Source: Siphonodentalium dalli
Lineage: Eukaryota > Mollusca > Scaphopoda > Gadilida > Siphonodentaliidae
Assembly (NCBI GenBank): GCA_032622095.1
Contig: CP136069.1
Location: forward strand, 103,880,278 to 103,944,277
Direction of reading: 5' to 3'
Length of the DNA stretch: 64,000 nucleotides
Below are positions 39,101-47,949 of this stretch, one piece after another. The notes beneath the pieces are model-generated. The model worked only from the letters and a program-made list of their open reading frames with translations, made no database searches and had not been told where the DNA came from. Each line of letters starts with the position of its first letter. Position 1 is the first letter of the stretch. The position numbers and the translations under genes are program-made.

Positions 39101-42100
39101 GCGAACATCCACACCAAATATGAACCCATTCGGTCCTATGGATCTGGAGAAGATGTTCAAAGAATTGTTGATTTACAGATGGATGGATGGACGGACGAAT
39201 GGATGGATGGACGGAGAATGGACGAGGAGTGATGACTATAGCTCAACCGGAGACTAAAAGCAGGTCATTTGATTTAGAAACCCATACAATAAGTCAGTCT
39301 CAAAGAATATTAGCACTGTTACTATTAACATGCAGCCCAAATGCAAATGAGGGAATTTCAAAATAAGACATTTTCTCTAATGATATAGCAATATTCAATG
39401 GTCGTTTATATAATTCACTACTGATCCTGGCTCAACGTTGAAGTAATAATTCAATACCGGATATCGTGTGTCTATGAAATTGGTTAATTTCAATCCCAAA
39501 CTCCATGCAAGTGAACAGGAAAATGATAAAATGAAAAATATCACACAACACCATATGATGTGTCGACAGGGTTAATCATTTTCAATGACATCATATAATT
39601 TAGCTATATCCAGGTTTGCCACTTAAATGTTTCATAGCTAAACAATAACATTTCAAACGTTTGGGAATAACGAGAGGTCGATCATGATCGGCAGATGTTT
39701 AACCAATCTGCTGGCGACATTAAATATCTATGATCGGAATCATAATATAGAGTTTTGATGTACATAACAATGGAATACTTTAGGAGCTGTAACCTGAGAT
39801 AAATGAACAAAGTCCATACCCTGGCGCTCAGTCAAGCTCTGAAGAAAATAGCATTGACCATACAAAAGTATTATCCATATAATGTTTATACAGCCATAAT
39901 ACGACGAGGATTCTGGACTCTATGACCCCTAACTCGAAATATGATGACCATAGTACCGGTATATACAAGACAGTAAGTAGGCCTCAATAACATTACAATG
40001 TTTTACAAGTAGCATGGATGCTAAAATCAATAATATTCAATATTAATCTTCTAAGTGCTCTGTGGCCCCTAAAATTCAATCGACCACGACAGTATGAACA
40101 AATTGGAAACTATGGTTCATAGCAATAATCCACACCAAGTATTAGCAACATCTGCGTTCTTGGACTGGAGACAAAGATTTTTGAAGTACTTATTTTATTA
40201 AGGGATATCTGACCATTGTGTTGCCTCCTGTCTAAGACCCCATGAATCCCCTGACATGATAAACTGAAGACAGTCCTTTTCAAAATGCGCTATAGCACTC
40301 AATAGATTTGTTTCATACATTGAAAAACATTGATTTTTGTTCTCGACATGAAATCAATGAAAACCCCATAGCCCCCAATGTTAATCTTCTAAACCCTCAG
40401 TGTCCCCTGAACTCGAAGTTCACTCAACCATGACCATATGAACAAATAATAAACGTTGTCTTATGGCAATGCAAAGGATGGAAAGAGTTTTGGCTCTGGA
40501 TTCACAACTATTTGAGACCTCATTTTAACAAATCTGAATGTTGGTCACACGGGGAACATCCACATCAGATATGAACCCATTCGGTATGGTTCTGGAGAAG
40601 AAGTCATTTTAGTAATTACTATGGAGGGGAAGAGTTATGGCCCTGGCTTAGTAACTGTTTGACCTGATTACCTCATTTTAATAAATCTGGATGTGAGTCA
40701 CCCAGGGAATATCCACACCAAATATGAACACATTCGGTCTTTATATGGTTCTGGAGAAGAATACGATTGTTGACGGATGACGGACGAAAAGTGATGAATA
40801 TAGCTCCACTGGAGACTTCGTCTCAGGTCAGCTAAAATGGATAAGGTGAAGACATAGCAAAGCAAGTTATGCATTTGCCTTCAATATTTCCAAAACAATG
40901 TCTATCAAAACTACCCGTAGGGTGTTCACGCATGTGCCCATTCCTATGCCAAGTCATCCCTGACCGTTGAACTATTATAAATAAAAAATGAACTGCAACT
41001 GCCGAAGGTATTAAAGTCTGATTTATTGGAATAATGTCTACATGACTGACTGTATGTATACTGAAATGAATGGCAGGGCTATTCGCTAGTACGTGTAGCT
41101 CTGCATGCAGTCGTCATCCCGGCTGAAATTACAATGAGTTAGTCTTGGATGATGTTATACTGTCTTTTAGATTGAAACAGACTCATTTATGGTCACGTGA
41201 TGTGTTAGTCAGATTCCATCAGCAATACATAATTAAACCTCACCTTGCTACCATCCATACTTTCGATATCTGTATCAGAGTCTGATATCTTTTTATCTAC
41301 AAGATATTGCAATATTCTAGATATAAAAGATAATCATATGGCTATATTGCGAGCGTACAGCCATTTTAATGTTGCTTTATTTATTGTGCAACTTTTATTC
41401 TTGATAAATTTTAACACAAATATATAAATCGTTTAAATAAGCATTTTGTTTATGAAAAAACATACATTAAATTTGATAATATGGAAAAATAAATATGTAT
41501 CCCCACATTCTATGACATTCTCGGAGCCTATGTGGGCATTTTTTCCCCGTCCATAGCCATTTGACGTTTTAAAAATATGCACACGAAAAGTTTTCACATT
41601 ACGACACATAAAAATAACCGTATGTACTTACTTACCCCTCTATATAGAATAACGGAAAAATCCCTCATACTCCCAAAACTTAGTCTCCTATTCGATAACC
41701 CACTGGTAGAGCCACCCTTCGTTCGGAAACTAGAATATTTGTTTTTCATCTTCGTTTGAGACAGTAAAACGTGATCGAGTCAAGAGAAAACTGTTACGTC
41801 AAGACTATAAACAAGGTGGCCTCAAGTTTTTTTTTTTTTAGCCGTTCTTCAATAACTGTTAACTGCCTTACTAATTGGTAAACACAGATCAGAAAAACGA
41901 AAAATAAACTGTATTTCCATGTGTTTCCTGGTGTTTCAGTATCTATCAACAATAATAAAGCATTGTGTAGGTACACTATATGTCACAAATCGCCCTATAC
42001 CCCATTATAGCCTTAATATATCTAGTGCGTTGTGTCTGACAGAGAACACTGGCCAGTGTCTTATCCAACGGGGTGGGGTGGGGGGAGGGGAATTGTTTTT

Positions 42101-44192
42101 GGTTAGGTATACACATAGATATATGGTTATTATACTGCCCGATTTTTAATAGTCGGTGGGTATATAGTTGACATCTCGAGCCGTCCGTCCGTACAAACAT
42201 TTTGCATTATAACTCAAGAGACCAGAAATGGGGGACGAATATGCATAATATCACGGGTTGTGACCATCAATGCCTGCCAGACTTATGGGCCCTGTTCGAC
42301 TTTATGAAATTCAGTCCGTACAAAGTTTTTGCAATATAAGTTAAGTGTCGGTTGTCGAATTTTGATGTGGTTGGTATGGTGATAGACCAGAATGAAGAAT
42401 TGAATGTCATTTCTCAATGCATCTGAATGCATCACATTATTTCAGTTCATCTATTTGTAAGTGATAATAGTATACAATTAGTATTTTAGTTTAGTCTTGT
42501 TGAACAGTAAAGCTCCAAGATAAAGTTTGGAAATTCAATGAGAATAGCATCACCTTCAGTTTGGATTGTCTGAGCAGTAAACAGTAACGGTCATTCATCA
42601 TGACCAATTCAGTTTTATTTGGATAATTGTTGCAAATTAACATTACTTGCAATCATTCAATATGAGAAATAACCAGAAGGAATGAATTTGATTGCATGCC
42701 AGAACAGTATTTCAGACATTAGAAATTTATGAGATACCCTTTTCAATTTCATGTTATGCAACAATCAGGTTAATGATATCTAGTCATCATTGAGTATTCA
42801 CCATGTAGTATCCAATTTGTGATACAGTGTTTTTGTTTTATTACTTTTATTCAGGTAATACAACTGGGTAATATATTAATTTTGTTACTAAATATTTCTT
42901 CTGTTGATCATAAGTTTCCTGAACGCTATTACGGTGGTCCACTGTGAAGTGGTCCGGGATCCTGTGAAATCCAGACTGTTGCTAAATCTGAGGCTAAAGA
43001 GTCACTTTAGCTGCCTATATAGCCCTATACCAACAAGCATGGTACTAACATGCTTACAGCCAACATTACATGGTCAGTACTTGTAAATTGTTTGAAAAAA
43101 AACCCATTTTGGAAATGCACTTCCATGAAAATCACTCAGGCGCTCAGTGACCAAAGTTCCAAAATGGACCCCTTTGACATAATTCCCTATTCTCGAAGAT
43201 TATTATTTCCTCACATATCACCATGCATAATTGTATAGTAAAGCTAAAATGGTACAAAATCACTTTTGGCGAAACATATTGCAAATTTCCTAGAAAAAAT
43301 ATATGAGCAAGCACTCTCTGGAACAATGCCAATATAAAAATACACGGAATCACTATCAATTTTATTCCATGACGCAAATAGGGAATATATTTGTACAAGA
43401 TCTTGTTTCAAGAAAACGGCAATTTCCACACGAGTGAAACGATATACTCAACTTACAAATATACAAACTTACAAATTTCTTTGTCTTAAATAGTATCCGA
43501 CGCCAACTTAACTCATACTCAAAGGAAATTCAAAACTTGTTGTCCGAAGCCTGATGCCCTCCCTCCCAGATAATTTTGTGACCATACTCAGAAATTCCGA
43601 AGAGGACGCGATTTCTATTATATACGATTCCAAAGCAAAATATCAAATATAGATATCGGCGATGAGGAAATTGACTTGTGCTGCGATCCTCTGTGAACAC
43701 ACTTCTCTGTGTGTTTATAATATGTGCCATTTATACTCTATATTGTGGTTCACAATGCAATATATTCACAATATATATTTGGGTCAATCTTTCAAGTTTT
43801 TCTGAAAGATGGACATTCGTGGGGTAATCGAAACAGTGTCAACTTGAAAGCGACAAAAAAAAACAATAATAGGGTCCCGCTGTGTAAATGGAAAGTATAT
43901 CACTAATTTCTTCTGGCTCAATGTAAAACAATATATTATAGTACGAAATTTACACCAGAAAAACTAACAATTTCATTATTTATAGGAGAGAAAAAGACTG
44001 GTTCCTGCTACAACACTTATTGATACAGCAAATAATTACCAGAGTTACATTTGCTAGCGATACTTCATTTTAATAGTTCTGAGTATTTCATAGCGATATC
44101 ACGGAAGAGAACTTCCAAATTAAATTTGTTTTCAAATATGAGGATTTCTTACCATTTGCGAGAACATCTTCATTATCTTCAGATAAATCAGT
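17870..44192 (-). CDS. SLC20/PiT sodium-dependent phosphate cotransporter, 3' half (five exons)
   Basis: Five exons on the minus strand join in one open frame: 44192-44153, 41296-41244, 35410-35304, 21838-21653, 18110-17870 (627 nt, 208 codons plus stop). All have GT donors and AG acceptors, and phases match at each join. The product is the C-terminal half of a PiT transporter, a plasma-membrane protein that imports phosphate with sodium. The first two exons give an acidic cytoplasmic-loop piece; then come [20 protein letters not shown], the family signature [52 protein letters not shown] and the last membrane segment ending QIVT-stop. Known family members have a matching N-terminal half with a second GANDVANS-type signature; it was not found and should lie beyond 44.2 kb, probably outside the window. 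SLC20A1 versus SLC20A2 cannot be decided. Introns of 2.9-13.5 kb are packed with transposons. Confidence 0.92.
18556..21350. repeat. 928-bp unit, three tandem copies, in an SLC20 intron
   Basis: GACGAATTCGTGGACGCTAA recurs at 18861, 19790 and 20717 (spacing 929 and 927), and flanking sequence matches throughout. Copies are highly similar, with small indels; the third drifts after about 21220. Each starts with a palindrome-rich block (CAGTGTGAGATAGCTGGGTG, CACCCACGTGACT). Each has an ATG (18815, 19744, 20671) opening [14 protein letters not shown]; copies two and three add seven residues before a stop, copy one has TAG in place of TAC. Function unknown. Confidence 0.93.
21365..21575. repeat. 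Inverted repeats around GGCCCCTCGGGTGAGATT
   Basis: TCTGGCCCCTCGGGTGAGAT at about 21376 and 21500 faces ATCTCACCCTCGGGGCCAGA at about 21434, so the segment can fold into alternative hairpins. It sits between the third 928-bp copy and the SLC20 exon at 21653. Confidence 0.75.
21653..21838 (-). CDS. SLC20/PiT exon, [10 protein letters not shown] to KITPT
   Basis: 186 nt. Acceptor CCTATTAG above 21838; donor GTACGT below 21653. It codes [20 protein letters not shown], then [20 protein letters not shown] and [18 protein letters not shown], typical of PiT membrane segments. The intron before it splits the serine codon of the GNDVSN signature. Confidence 0.95.
22157..22531 (+). pseudogene. Retroelement gag/ORF1-like fragment
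   Basis: 124-codon frame from ATG at 22157. Its second half, [20 protein letters not shown] then [20 protein letters not shown], resembles the RNA-binding part of gag-like ORF1 proteins (ZCCHC3-like) of invertebrate LINEs, where it precedes CCHC zinc knuckles. No knuckles follow; the frame runs into a (GGAC)n microsatellite and another repeat, so the gene is 3' truncated. It lies in the SLC20 intron, antisense to the host gene. Assignment rests on resemblance of one segment. Confidence 0.5.
22538..23480. mobile_element. Tandem-repeat non-autonomous element (family A), two abutting pieces
   Basis: 22538-22678 is a 3' end: GATGGACGGACGG microsatellite, GACTTCGTCTC hairpin, then CAGGTGAGCTAA. 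It is followed by a 5' end (CGACAGTCAATGACTGTGG, 22681) and core units such as GACCTGGTGACCCCATTTGA and CACCCAAGGACTCTCCATAC. Other family A copies lie at about 37315-39262, 40480-40835, 44516-45840 and 51222-53515. Confidence 0.75.
24180..24484 (+). repeat. Left part of an old dispersed repeat (family H) split by insertions
   Basis: From about 24285 (ACAGCATTCACGTGCGTGTG, TATCATTCATTCACC, ATAGATATGTACACAATATT, GACATTCGCAGTCCA) this matches the reverse complement of about 54246-54400. The match stops at the ISL2EU insertion site and resumes beyond 29609. Confidence 0.85.
24545..24552. promoter_or_regulatory. TCACGTGA palindrome upstream of the YqaJ gene
   Basis: A perfect 8-bp palindrome containing the CACGTG E-box, 60 bp inside the left transposon end and 41 bp before the YqaJ start codon. 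It is placed where a promoter element could be; function is inference. Confidence 0.35.
24593..26783 (+). CDS. SAP-SWIM-YqaJ nuclease of the ISL2EU element (two exons)
   Basis: Exons 24593-25209 and 25781-26783 (donor GTAAGT, acceptor TTTCATTTCCAG) join in frame to 539 residues. Residues 8-45 are a SAP-like DNA-binding motif ([15 protein letters not shown]). The intron falls inside a SWIM zinc finger: CMC at 202-204 and CKH at 211-213. The C-terminal half is a YqaJ-type PD-(D/E)XK nuclease: [11 protein letters not shown] at about 368-378, GRETEG at about 411-416, GASPDG with D454, LEIKS with E468 and K470, and a Gln-containing QIQCQL near 510-515. Such proteins accompany ISL2EU transposases; the role is presumed to be DNA end processing. 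All expected nuclease residues are present. The ATG is the first in frame and lies 108 bp from the left end. Convergent with the transposase gene, 206 bp away. Confidence 0.92.
26990..29269 (-). CDS. THAP-DDE transposase of the ISL2EU element (three exons)
   Basis: Exons 29269-28977, 28585-28401 and 28224-26990 join in frame (1713 nt, 570 residues). Residues 1-90 are a THAP zinc finger: CCVPDC near the start, a conserved Trp, CSLHF, and a MPTLF end. The middle has a charged, probably coiled-coil stretch at about 210-250. An HTH region follows ([20 protein letters not shown], about 327-346), then a DDE_Tnp_4 nuclease: D398 in [10 protein letters not shown]473 in IMADRGF, E525 in [12 protein letters not shown]. 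All three acidic residues are intact. The third acceptor could instead be 7 bases further in (TTCCAG), also in frame, which changes junction residues only. Catalyses cut-and-paste transposition in the nucleus. It is transcribed in the same direction as the host SLC20 gene. Confidence 0.92.
29464..29498. repeat. Short hairpin near the right ISL2EU end
   Basis: GGCTTGGTGTA and TACACCAAGCC, 11-bp perfect arms with a 7-base loop, about 110 bp inside the right terminus. Subterminal hairpins in transposons may bind transposase; here this is only a possibility. Confidence 0.5.
29628..34242. mobile_element. 4.6-kb foldback element, non-autonomous
   Basis: A giant inverted repeat: it begins GGGACATGACAATCTGCGGG and ends with the exact reverse complement. 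Outer arms of about 1 kb (29628-30600 and 33290-34242) are nearly identical and contain two tandem units of about 200 bp each. The interior is a minisatellite of about 33-43-bp units, about 2 kb in one orientation (30600-32575) and about 0.7 kb in the other (32576-33270). Flanks are CTCAGATA (29620-29627) and CTCAGATG (34243-34250), an 8-bp target duplication with one mismatch. No transposase is encoded. The 8-bp duplication fits hAT- or Merlin-like mobilisation; superfamily unknown. Confidence 0.92.
30600..33270. repeat. Mirrored minisatellite core of the foldback element
   Basis: Units such as ATTATCCGCCGGTCATACGC + GGTGGAGGTTC repeat on the top strand to about 32575, then as reverse complement to about 33270; the switch is at GTTCTCATATGAAC. 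Variants (GGTGGAGG, GAGGGAGG, TTGGGGAGG) form higher-order blocks of about 110-190 bp. Long open frames through it on both strands are repeat artefacts. Confidence 0.93.
34251..34785 (+). repeat. Right part of old dispersed repeat (family H)
   Basis: CACATAAAAC, AACTCATCAGAACTC, TGCTACGC, TATTTACTG and CGACAGTGGTCCCTCCATAT continue, in reverse, the copy at 50.82-51.22 and 53.52-54.22 kb. The end carries GGTTTGGCGATACC repeats (34712-34740), also found at 50860-50890 and 57250-57290. Confidence 0.85.
34758..35035. repeat. GATGAT/GACGAT trinucleotide microsatellite
   Basis: About 270 bp of GAT, GAC, AAC and related triplets. It yields an Asp-rich frame on one strand, a Met/Thr-rich frame and an Ile-rich frame on the other; none is a credible gene. 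Confidence 0.95.
35090..35223 (+). mobile_element. LINE-like 3' tail
   Basis: CGCCACTTAATTGTGGCG hairpin followed by TTGAGTTAAATAAACAATCA and an (ACAATC)-like end. A short hairpin and simple-repeat tail is usual for CR1/L2-like LINE 3' ends. No coding part is attached. Confidence 0.4.
35304..35410 (-). CDS. SLC20/PiT exon with [11 protein letters not shown]
   Basis: 107 nt. Acceptor ATTTACAG above 35410; donor GTACGT below 35304. It codes [20 protein letters not shown] and [15 protein letters not shown] plus two bases of the next serine codon. It marks the end of the large cytoplasmic loop and the start of the C-terminal membrane domain. Confidence 0.95.
35600..36182. mobile_element. MITE-like inverted-repeat element
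   Basis: The left end (ACCAACCCAGTCAGGGGGGG, then GAAAAAAATTTCAGGCACGT) is matched in reverse by the right end (GGCATACGTGCCGG, AAATTTCACCCCCC, TGACCCAGTTGACAGG). Arms are about 50 bp. The interior has a fragment of the GGCCGAATGACC repeat in reverse. Confidence 0.65.
36183..37300. other. Intronic AT-rich sequence; nothing coding seen
   Basis: Lies between SLC20 exons. It contains the near-palindrome GGTCGATCATGATCGGCA (36731), also present at about 39675, and no other feature that I recognise. Confidence 0.4.
37315..39262 (+). mobile_element. Family A tandem-repeat element
   Basis: Starts ACTGTAAAGACTGATAAGAC, has core text like TTTGAACAAATCTGAATGTG and CACACCAAATATGAACCCAT, then a GGATGGATGGACGGA microsatellite (39176-39225) and GTGATGACTATAGCTCAACC. 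It is interrupted by the inverted-repeat element at 38225-38655. The terminal hairpin is damaged. Confidence 0.7.
38225..38655. mobile_element. Inverted-repeat MITE inside a family A copy
   Basis: Ends CCAAGTCTGAATTTAGTG and CACTAAATTCAGACTTGG, with arms that continue through TCTGACATTTG and GAGGTCCC. GAACA occurs at 38219-38223 and 38656-38660, a possible target duplication offset by one base. A related partial copy lies at about 52380-52490. Each arm has its own smaller palindrome (GGTGAATTTAGTGAT-like). Confidence 0.75.
40480..40836 (+). mobile_element. Family A element, short copy
   Basis: Two core units, then GACGGATGACGGACG and the intact 3' end: hairpin GAGACTTCGTCTC at 40812-40824 and GCTAA at about 40831-40835. 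Confidence 0.75.
41244..41296 (-). CDS. SLC20/PiT small exon, cytoplasmic loop
   Basis: 53 nt. Acceptor CTTGTAG above 41296; donor GTGAGG below 41244. It codes [17 protein letters not shown], acidic and serine-rich. The loop is poorly conserved in the family, so support rests on splice sites, matching phases on both sides and lack of stops. Confidence 0.72.
42069..42090 (+). other. G-quadruplex-prone run
   Basis: Four G-runs in CGGGGTGGGGTGGGGGGAGG and following bases, in an SLC20 intron. On the transcribed minus gene it lies in the template strand. Confidence 0.55.
42200..44150. other. Intronic sequence; nothing further recognised
   Basis: AT-rich SLC20 intron with no repeat family I could place and no coding signal. 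Confidence 0.4.
44153..44192 (-). CDS. SLC20/PiT small exon, acidic cytoplasmic loop
   Basis: 40 nt. Acceptor TTCATTTTCAG above 44192; donor GTAAGA below 44153. It codes [13 protein letters not shown] and the first base of an aspartate codon completed by the 53-nt exon. Same basis as that exon, slightly weaker because nothing upstream could be joined. Confidence 0.65.
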
Positions 44193-44515
44193 CTGAAAAT
44201 GAAAAAAAAACATGAATACTGAAACAAAGCTTGGACAGCTCAACGACAACCCAATACAGCTAGGTCGATTCTGATCCAGCTGGCCCAAGAATCAAACACA
44301 AAAAAACAAGAAGCATGTCTGTATTATATTGTAAAAATATTGAGTCAACTGTGAGTAATGCAATCCAGTTGGTTTAAATACTAGTTTGTAAACTTAGATT
44401 TCTTAACATTTATTGTTGTAACAGGAAGTCTGGATACCTTAGAACATGTTCATGATTCAATTAAATAGTTTTGACTCGTAAAAATGTTATGTCAAGTCCC
44501 ATTAAAAAAAAAATC

Positions 44516-45840
44516 ATCTGACTGTAAAGACTGTAACTCTGAAGACCACAAGTCAGTATTTGTCAAAATCACAAAAATACAAGGAGTTCTTAACAGCAAG
44601 AGTGTCTCCATTGAGCAGTTGGCATTGGTTGTCCACCTTGACATTTTCAACAGCACACCCCTGACCACTAAATAGCCCATAGACCGCCCCTCCCAACCGG
44701 TCCAAACTCCCAAGTTCGTAAAATTCCAATGGCACATCCCCTTAGGTTGTGATTTTTAAAATACAACTGATACCTCAAGCTTTCCCAACTGTTGGAATGT
44801 TCCAACCTGACATGACCCCTTTTTTACTGACCGACCCCATTTAAACGTATTTCAATCCCGAATAGCCATGGATCAAACTAATCAGTCAGTTGATTCCCAA
44901 GAATATGTTTAATAACTTTTATATATCAGTGATTTCATTGGACAGAAAAGTGGCAAGTCCGCCGTTTCTGGACTGATCGAACCCAATTTAACAAATCTCT
45001 ATTCCAGTCACACAAGAACCATTCATACTATATATAAGCTGAATAGGCTTGGTGGCTCTTGTGAAGATGCTTTAAGAATTACTATGGAGGAAGAATTATG
45101 CCCATGGCCTTGCACATATTTGACCCGGTGACCCCATTTAAACAAATCTGAATTCCAGTCACAAAAGGACCCTCCATTCCAAACATAAACTGAATAGGCT
45201 AAATGTTTCTTGGGAATAACACGTTTTAAGAATATCTATTGAGGGGAAAAGTTATTGCTCTGGCTCTGCAGTGACCCCATTTTAACAAATCTGAATCACA
45301 ATCACCCAAGGGGTGCTTAATACCAAATATAAGCTGCATAGGCCCGAAGTCTCTTGTGAAAAAGACTTTTTAAGAATTACTATGTTAAGACCCTGGTTCT
45401 GTATATCCCGGTCACACGAGGACCCACATACCAAATGTAAGATAAATTTGCTGAATACAGGCCTGATGGTTCTTGAGAAGACGTTTTAAGAACTGAATTA
45501 CTAGAAGGAAATAGTTATGTTCCTGGCTCCGCTCCTGCTTGACATGATGACCTCATTTGAACACATTTTAATTCCAGTCACCCAACGACCCTACATACAA
45601 AATACAATGGTGATTTTATGAATTATTATAGAGGTTGTGTCCCTGGCCCTTCCCTATTTTACCTGGTTATCCCAATTTTAACAAATATGAATCCCAGCCA
45701 CCCAAGGACACTCCACACCAAATATGACTGAGTCTGACTTGGAGCTCTGGATAAGGCATTTAACGGACAGATGCACGGGTGGACGACGGCGAGGACTGGT
45801 GAATATAGTTCCACCTGAGAAATCATCTCATGCGAGTTAA
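44516..45840 (+). mobile_element. Family A tandem-repeat element
   Basis: Starts TCTGACTGTAAAGACTGTAA, has about eight degenerate core units (GACCCCATTTAAACAAATCT, AAGAATTACTATGGAGGAAG) and ends ATATAGTTCCACCTGAGAAATC...GAGTTAAAAA with a decayed hairpin and only one short GGACGACGG run. Confidence 0.75.
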
Positions 45841-46380
45841 AAATTGCCTTTTGCACCAAATATGACCAAAATCATTATGTTGGCAGCCATTCAATAAACT
45901 GTCTAAACATATATCAAGTTGTCAAATAAAGTTTGATGGCTGCATACTAAATGTCAAACGTTAGAATGTGAAGACTGGAAAACACAGAATATTGATTACA
46001 ATTCTGATTTTCATTTGAACAAACGAAAATACATCACAGGACTGCAGAGATGTAGAAAGGCTGGTGTCTTTAAGGTTTAATACACACACTGTATGTTTCA
46101 TTTTTTTCAAAAGTTTCTGATTCATGATTATAGACATCATGTTCAGAATTTAACATGATCGGCATATGTTTAACTATGTTTAACACATAATAATTTTTTT
46201 TTATTGAGAACAAAGAATAACAAAGGAGAAAGACAAAAGACAAAATACACGCATGCGTCATGCTCTCAAACCAGGACAAGTGAGAGCGGACTCTACTTTC
46301 TTACCAGTGACATGTCTTTCGGAATTTTTTAAAAGTACATATTGTGTTGGGACAATTTTTTCAAGCACCATTCAACTTAA

Positions 46381-47283
46381 GGGCTTAGTGGACCCAATTT
46401 TTCCAAAATTTGATAGAGTCCAAATAAAGGATTCTGTTCATGTATATTAGTAATCATAGAAACCATGCCCATTGATGCAACATTTTAAGAGTATACTTCA
46501 TGGTGGATTATGTTAGAAATACAAGATGTGAACTTTATTGAGATTTAAAAAAAATAAAATTTACAGGCAATGGTCCAAGAAAAACAAAGTCCATATCTAA
46601 GAATAAAATATGGGAATATGTACTGAACACTGTGATGAATGATGTACTACAAAAAAAATATTATATTTCTTGAGCGTTCTTTGAAACAATTACTTTGAAC
46701 CGGTTGTTGACAAATGATATACTAACTTCACAATATGGTTGACTGAGAGCCAGCAGTTTATGGGTCACCTTTTCATGGCTTATGTCCAGTCTAGTGTGAA
46801 TGGCTTTTACCAGTGTCAACTTCCACATGAGTGATTATCCTATGAGTGAGTGGTAAGTGGTGAGTGGTGACCTACTTGCTAGAAATAGTGTGGTGGTCTG
46901 GTAGGGTTTGATTGAGGATTAGCATTCCACAGCGGTTACAATGGTCAACTGCTAACCAATGCCTGCTAGCATCCACACAGCCAATGTTTAAGCAAGTATA
47001 TATCATTTGTCAACAACTGGTTCAAAGTAATATTTTTTGTAGTACATATTCCCATATTTGATTCTTAGATATGGACTTTTGTTTTTCTTAGACCATTGCC
47101 TGTAAATTTTATTTTTTAAATCTGAATAAAGTTCACATTTTGTATTTCTAACATAATCCACCATGAAGTATACTCATAAAATGTTGCATCAATGGGCACG
47201 GTTTATGTGATTACTAACATACATGAACAGAATCCTGTATTTGGACTCTATCAAATTTTGGAAAAAGTGGGTCCACAAAGCCC
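46381..47283. mobile_element. 903-bp foldback element flanked by TTAA
   Basis: Arms of about 350 bp (46381-46735 and about 46985-47283) are reverse complements with scattered differences. Ends are GGGCTTAGTGGACCC and GGGTCCACAAAGCCC. TTAA stands immediately outside both (46377-46380 and 47284-47287). TTAA duplication is typical of piggyBac and Kolobok elements. The spacer of about 250 bp codes for nothing recognisable. Confidence 0.88.
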
Positions 47284-47949
47284 TTAACAGCAAGACGAAA
47301 CAGTGATACTAGTTTCTACCTTGACATATCTTTGACCGAAAATTGACTTTCTTTAACTACAATACTGGTGATAAAAACAATATACTAATTTTTTTCCTTC
47401 AGAATAACTTTAAATTTCCCGTATTAAAACAGCTAAAGTGGTTGATGGTGTGTAAAATTTTAGGTTTGCATAAACAAATTTCCAAACAATATGTGCAACT
47501 TTAATTAAATTACGTTCTGAGTTTACCATAAACAGTATATAATTAGTAGAATTAACCATATTGAATCTGTATTGTAAATATTTGTTCGACAGCCATCGGG
47601 AAAATACACAACGCTCTCTATTTTAGCTTTTTGGACTGTGACTGAAAACTGTTGTGTAGCAAACCAGTATATATATTGAAGTTCTCGTAGAATTTGATTG
47701 GACAAATTAAAATGATCAGTGTAACTAAATTGGATAGATATCTTTCGCTTGGGTACCGGATAATTCAGTTTTTTTAGTGTTGTTCAGGGTCACTGTTAAG
47801 GTCGGGTGTACTTTTGAGTCTATAAATATCGGGGTTTCAATATACTATTTTATTTTTAAGGCATTTTGTCAGCCACTGGTTATCGAAGTCATAATTCATT
47901 TTACATTTTGCGTTGTATCTCTCGCATTCATACCTAAATTGTAGATCGC

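Noticed and set aside
46253-46310. A further small SLC20 exon ending at a GTAAGA donor near 46303
   Set aside because: No acceptor upstream on the minus strand and the frame cannot be tied to the next exon.
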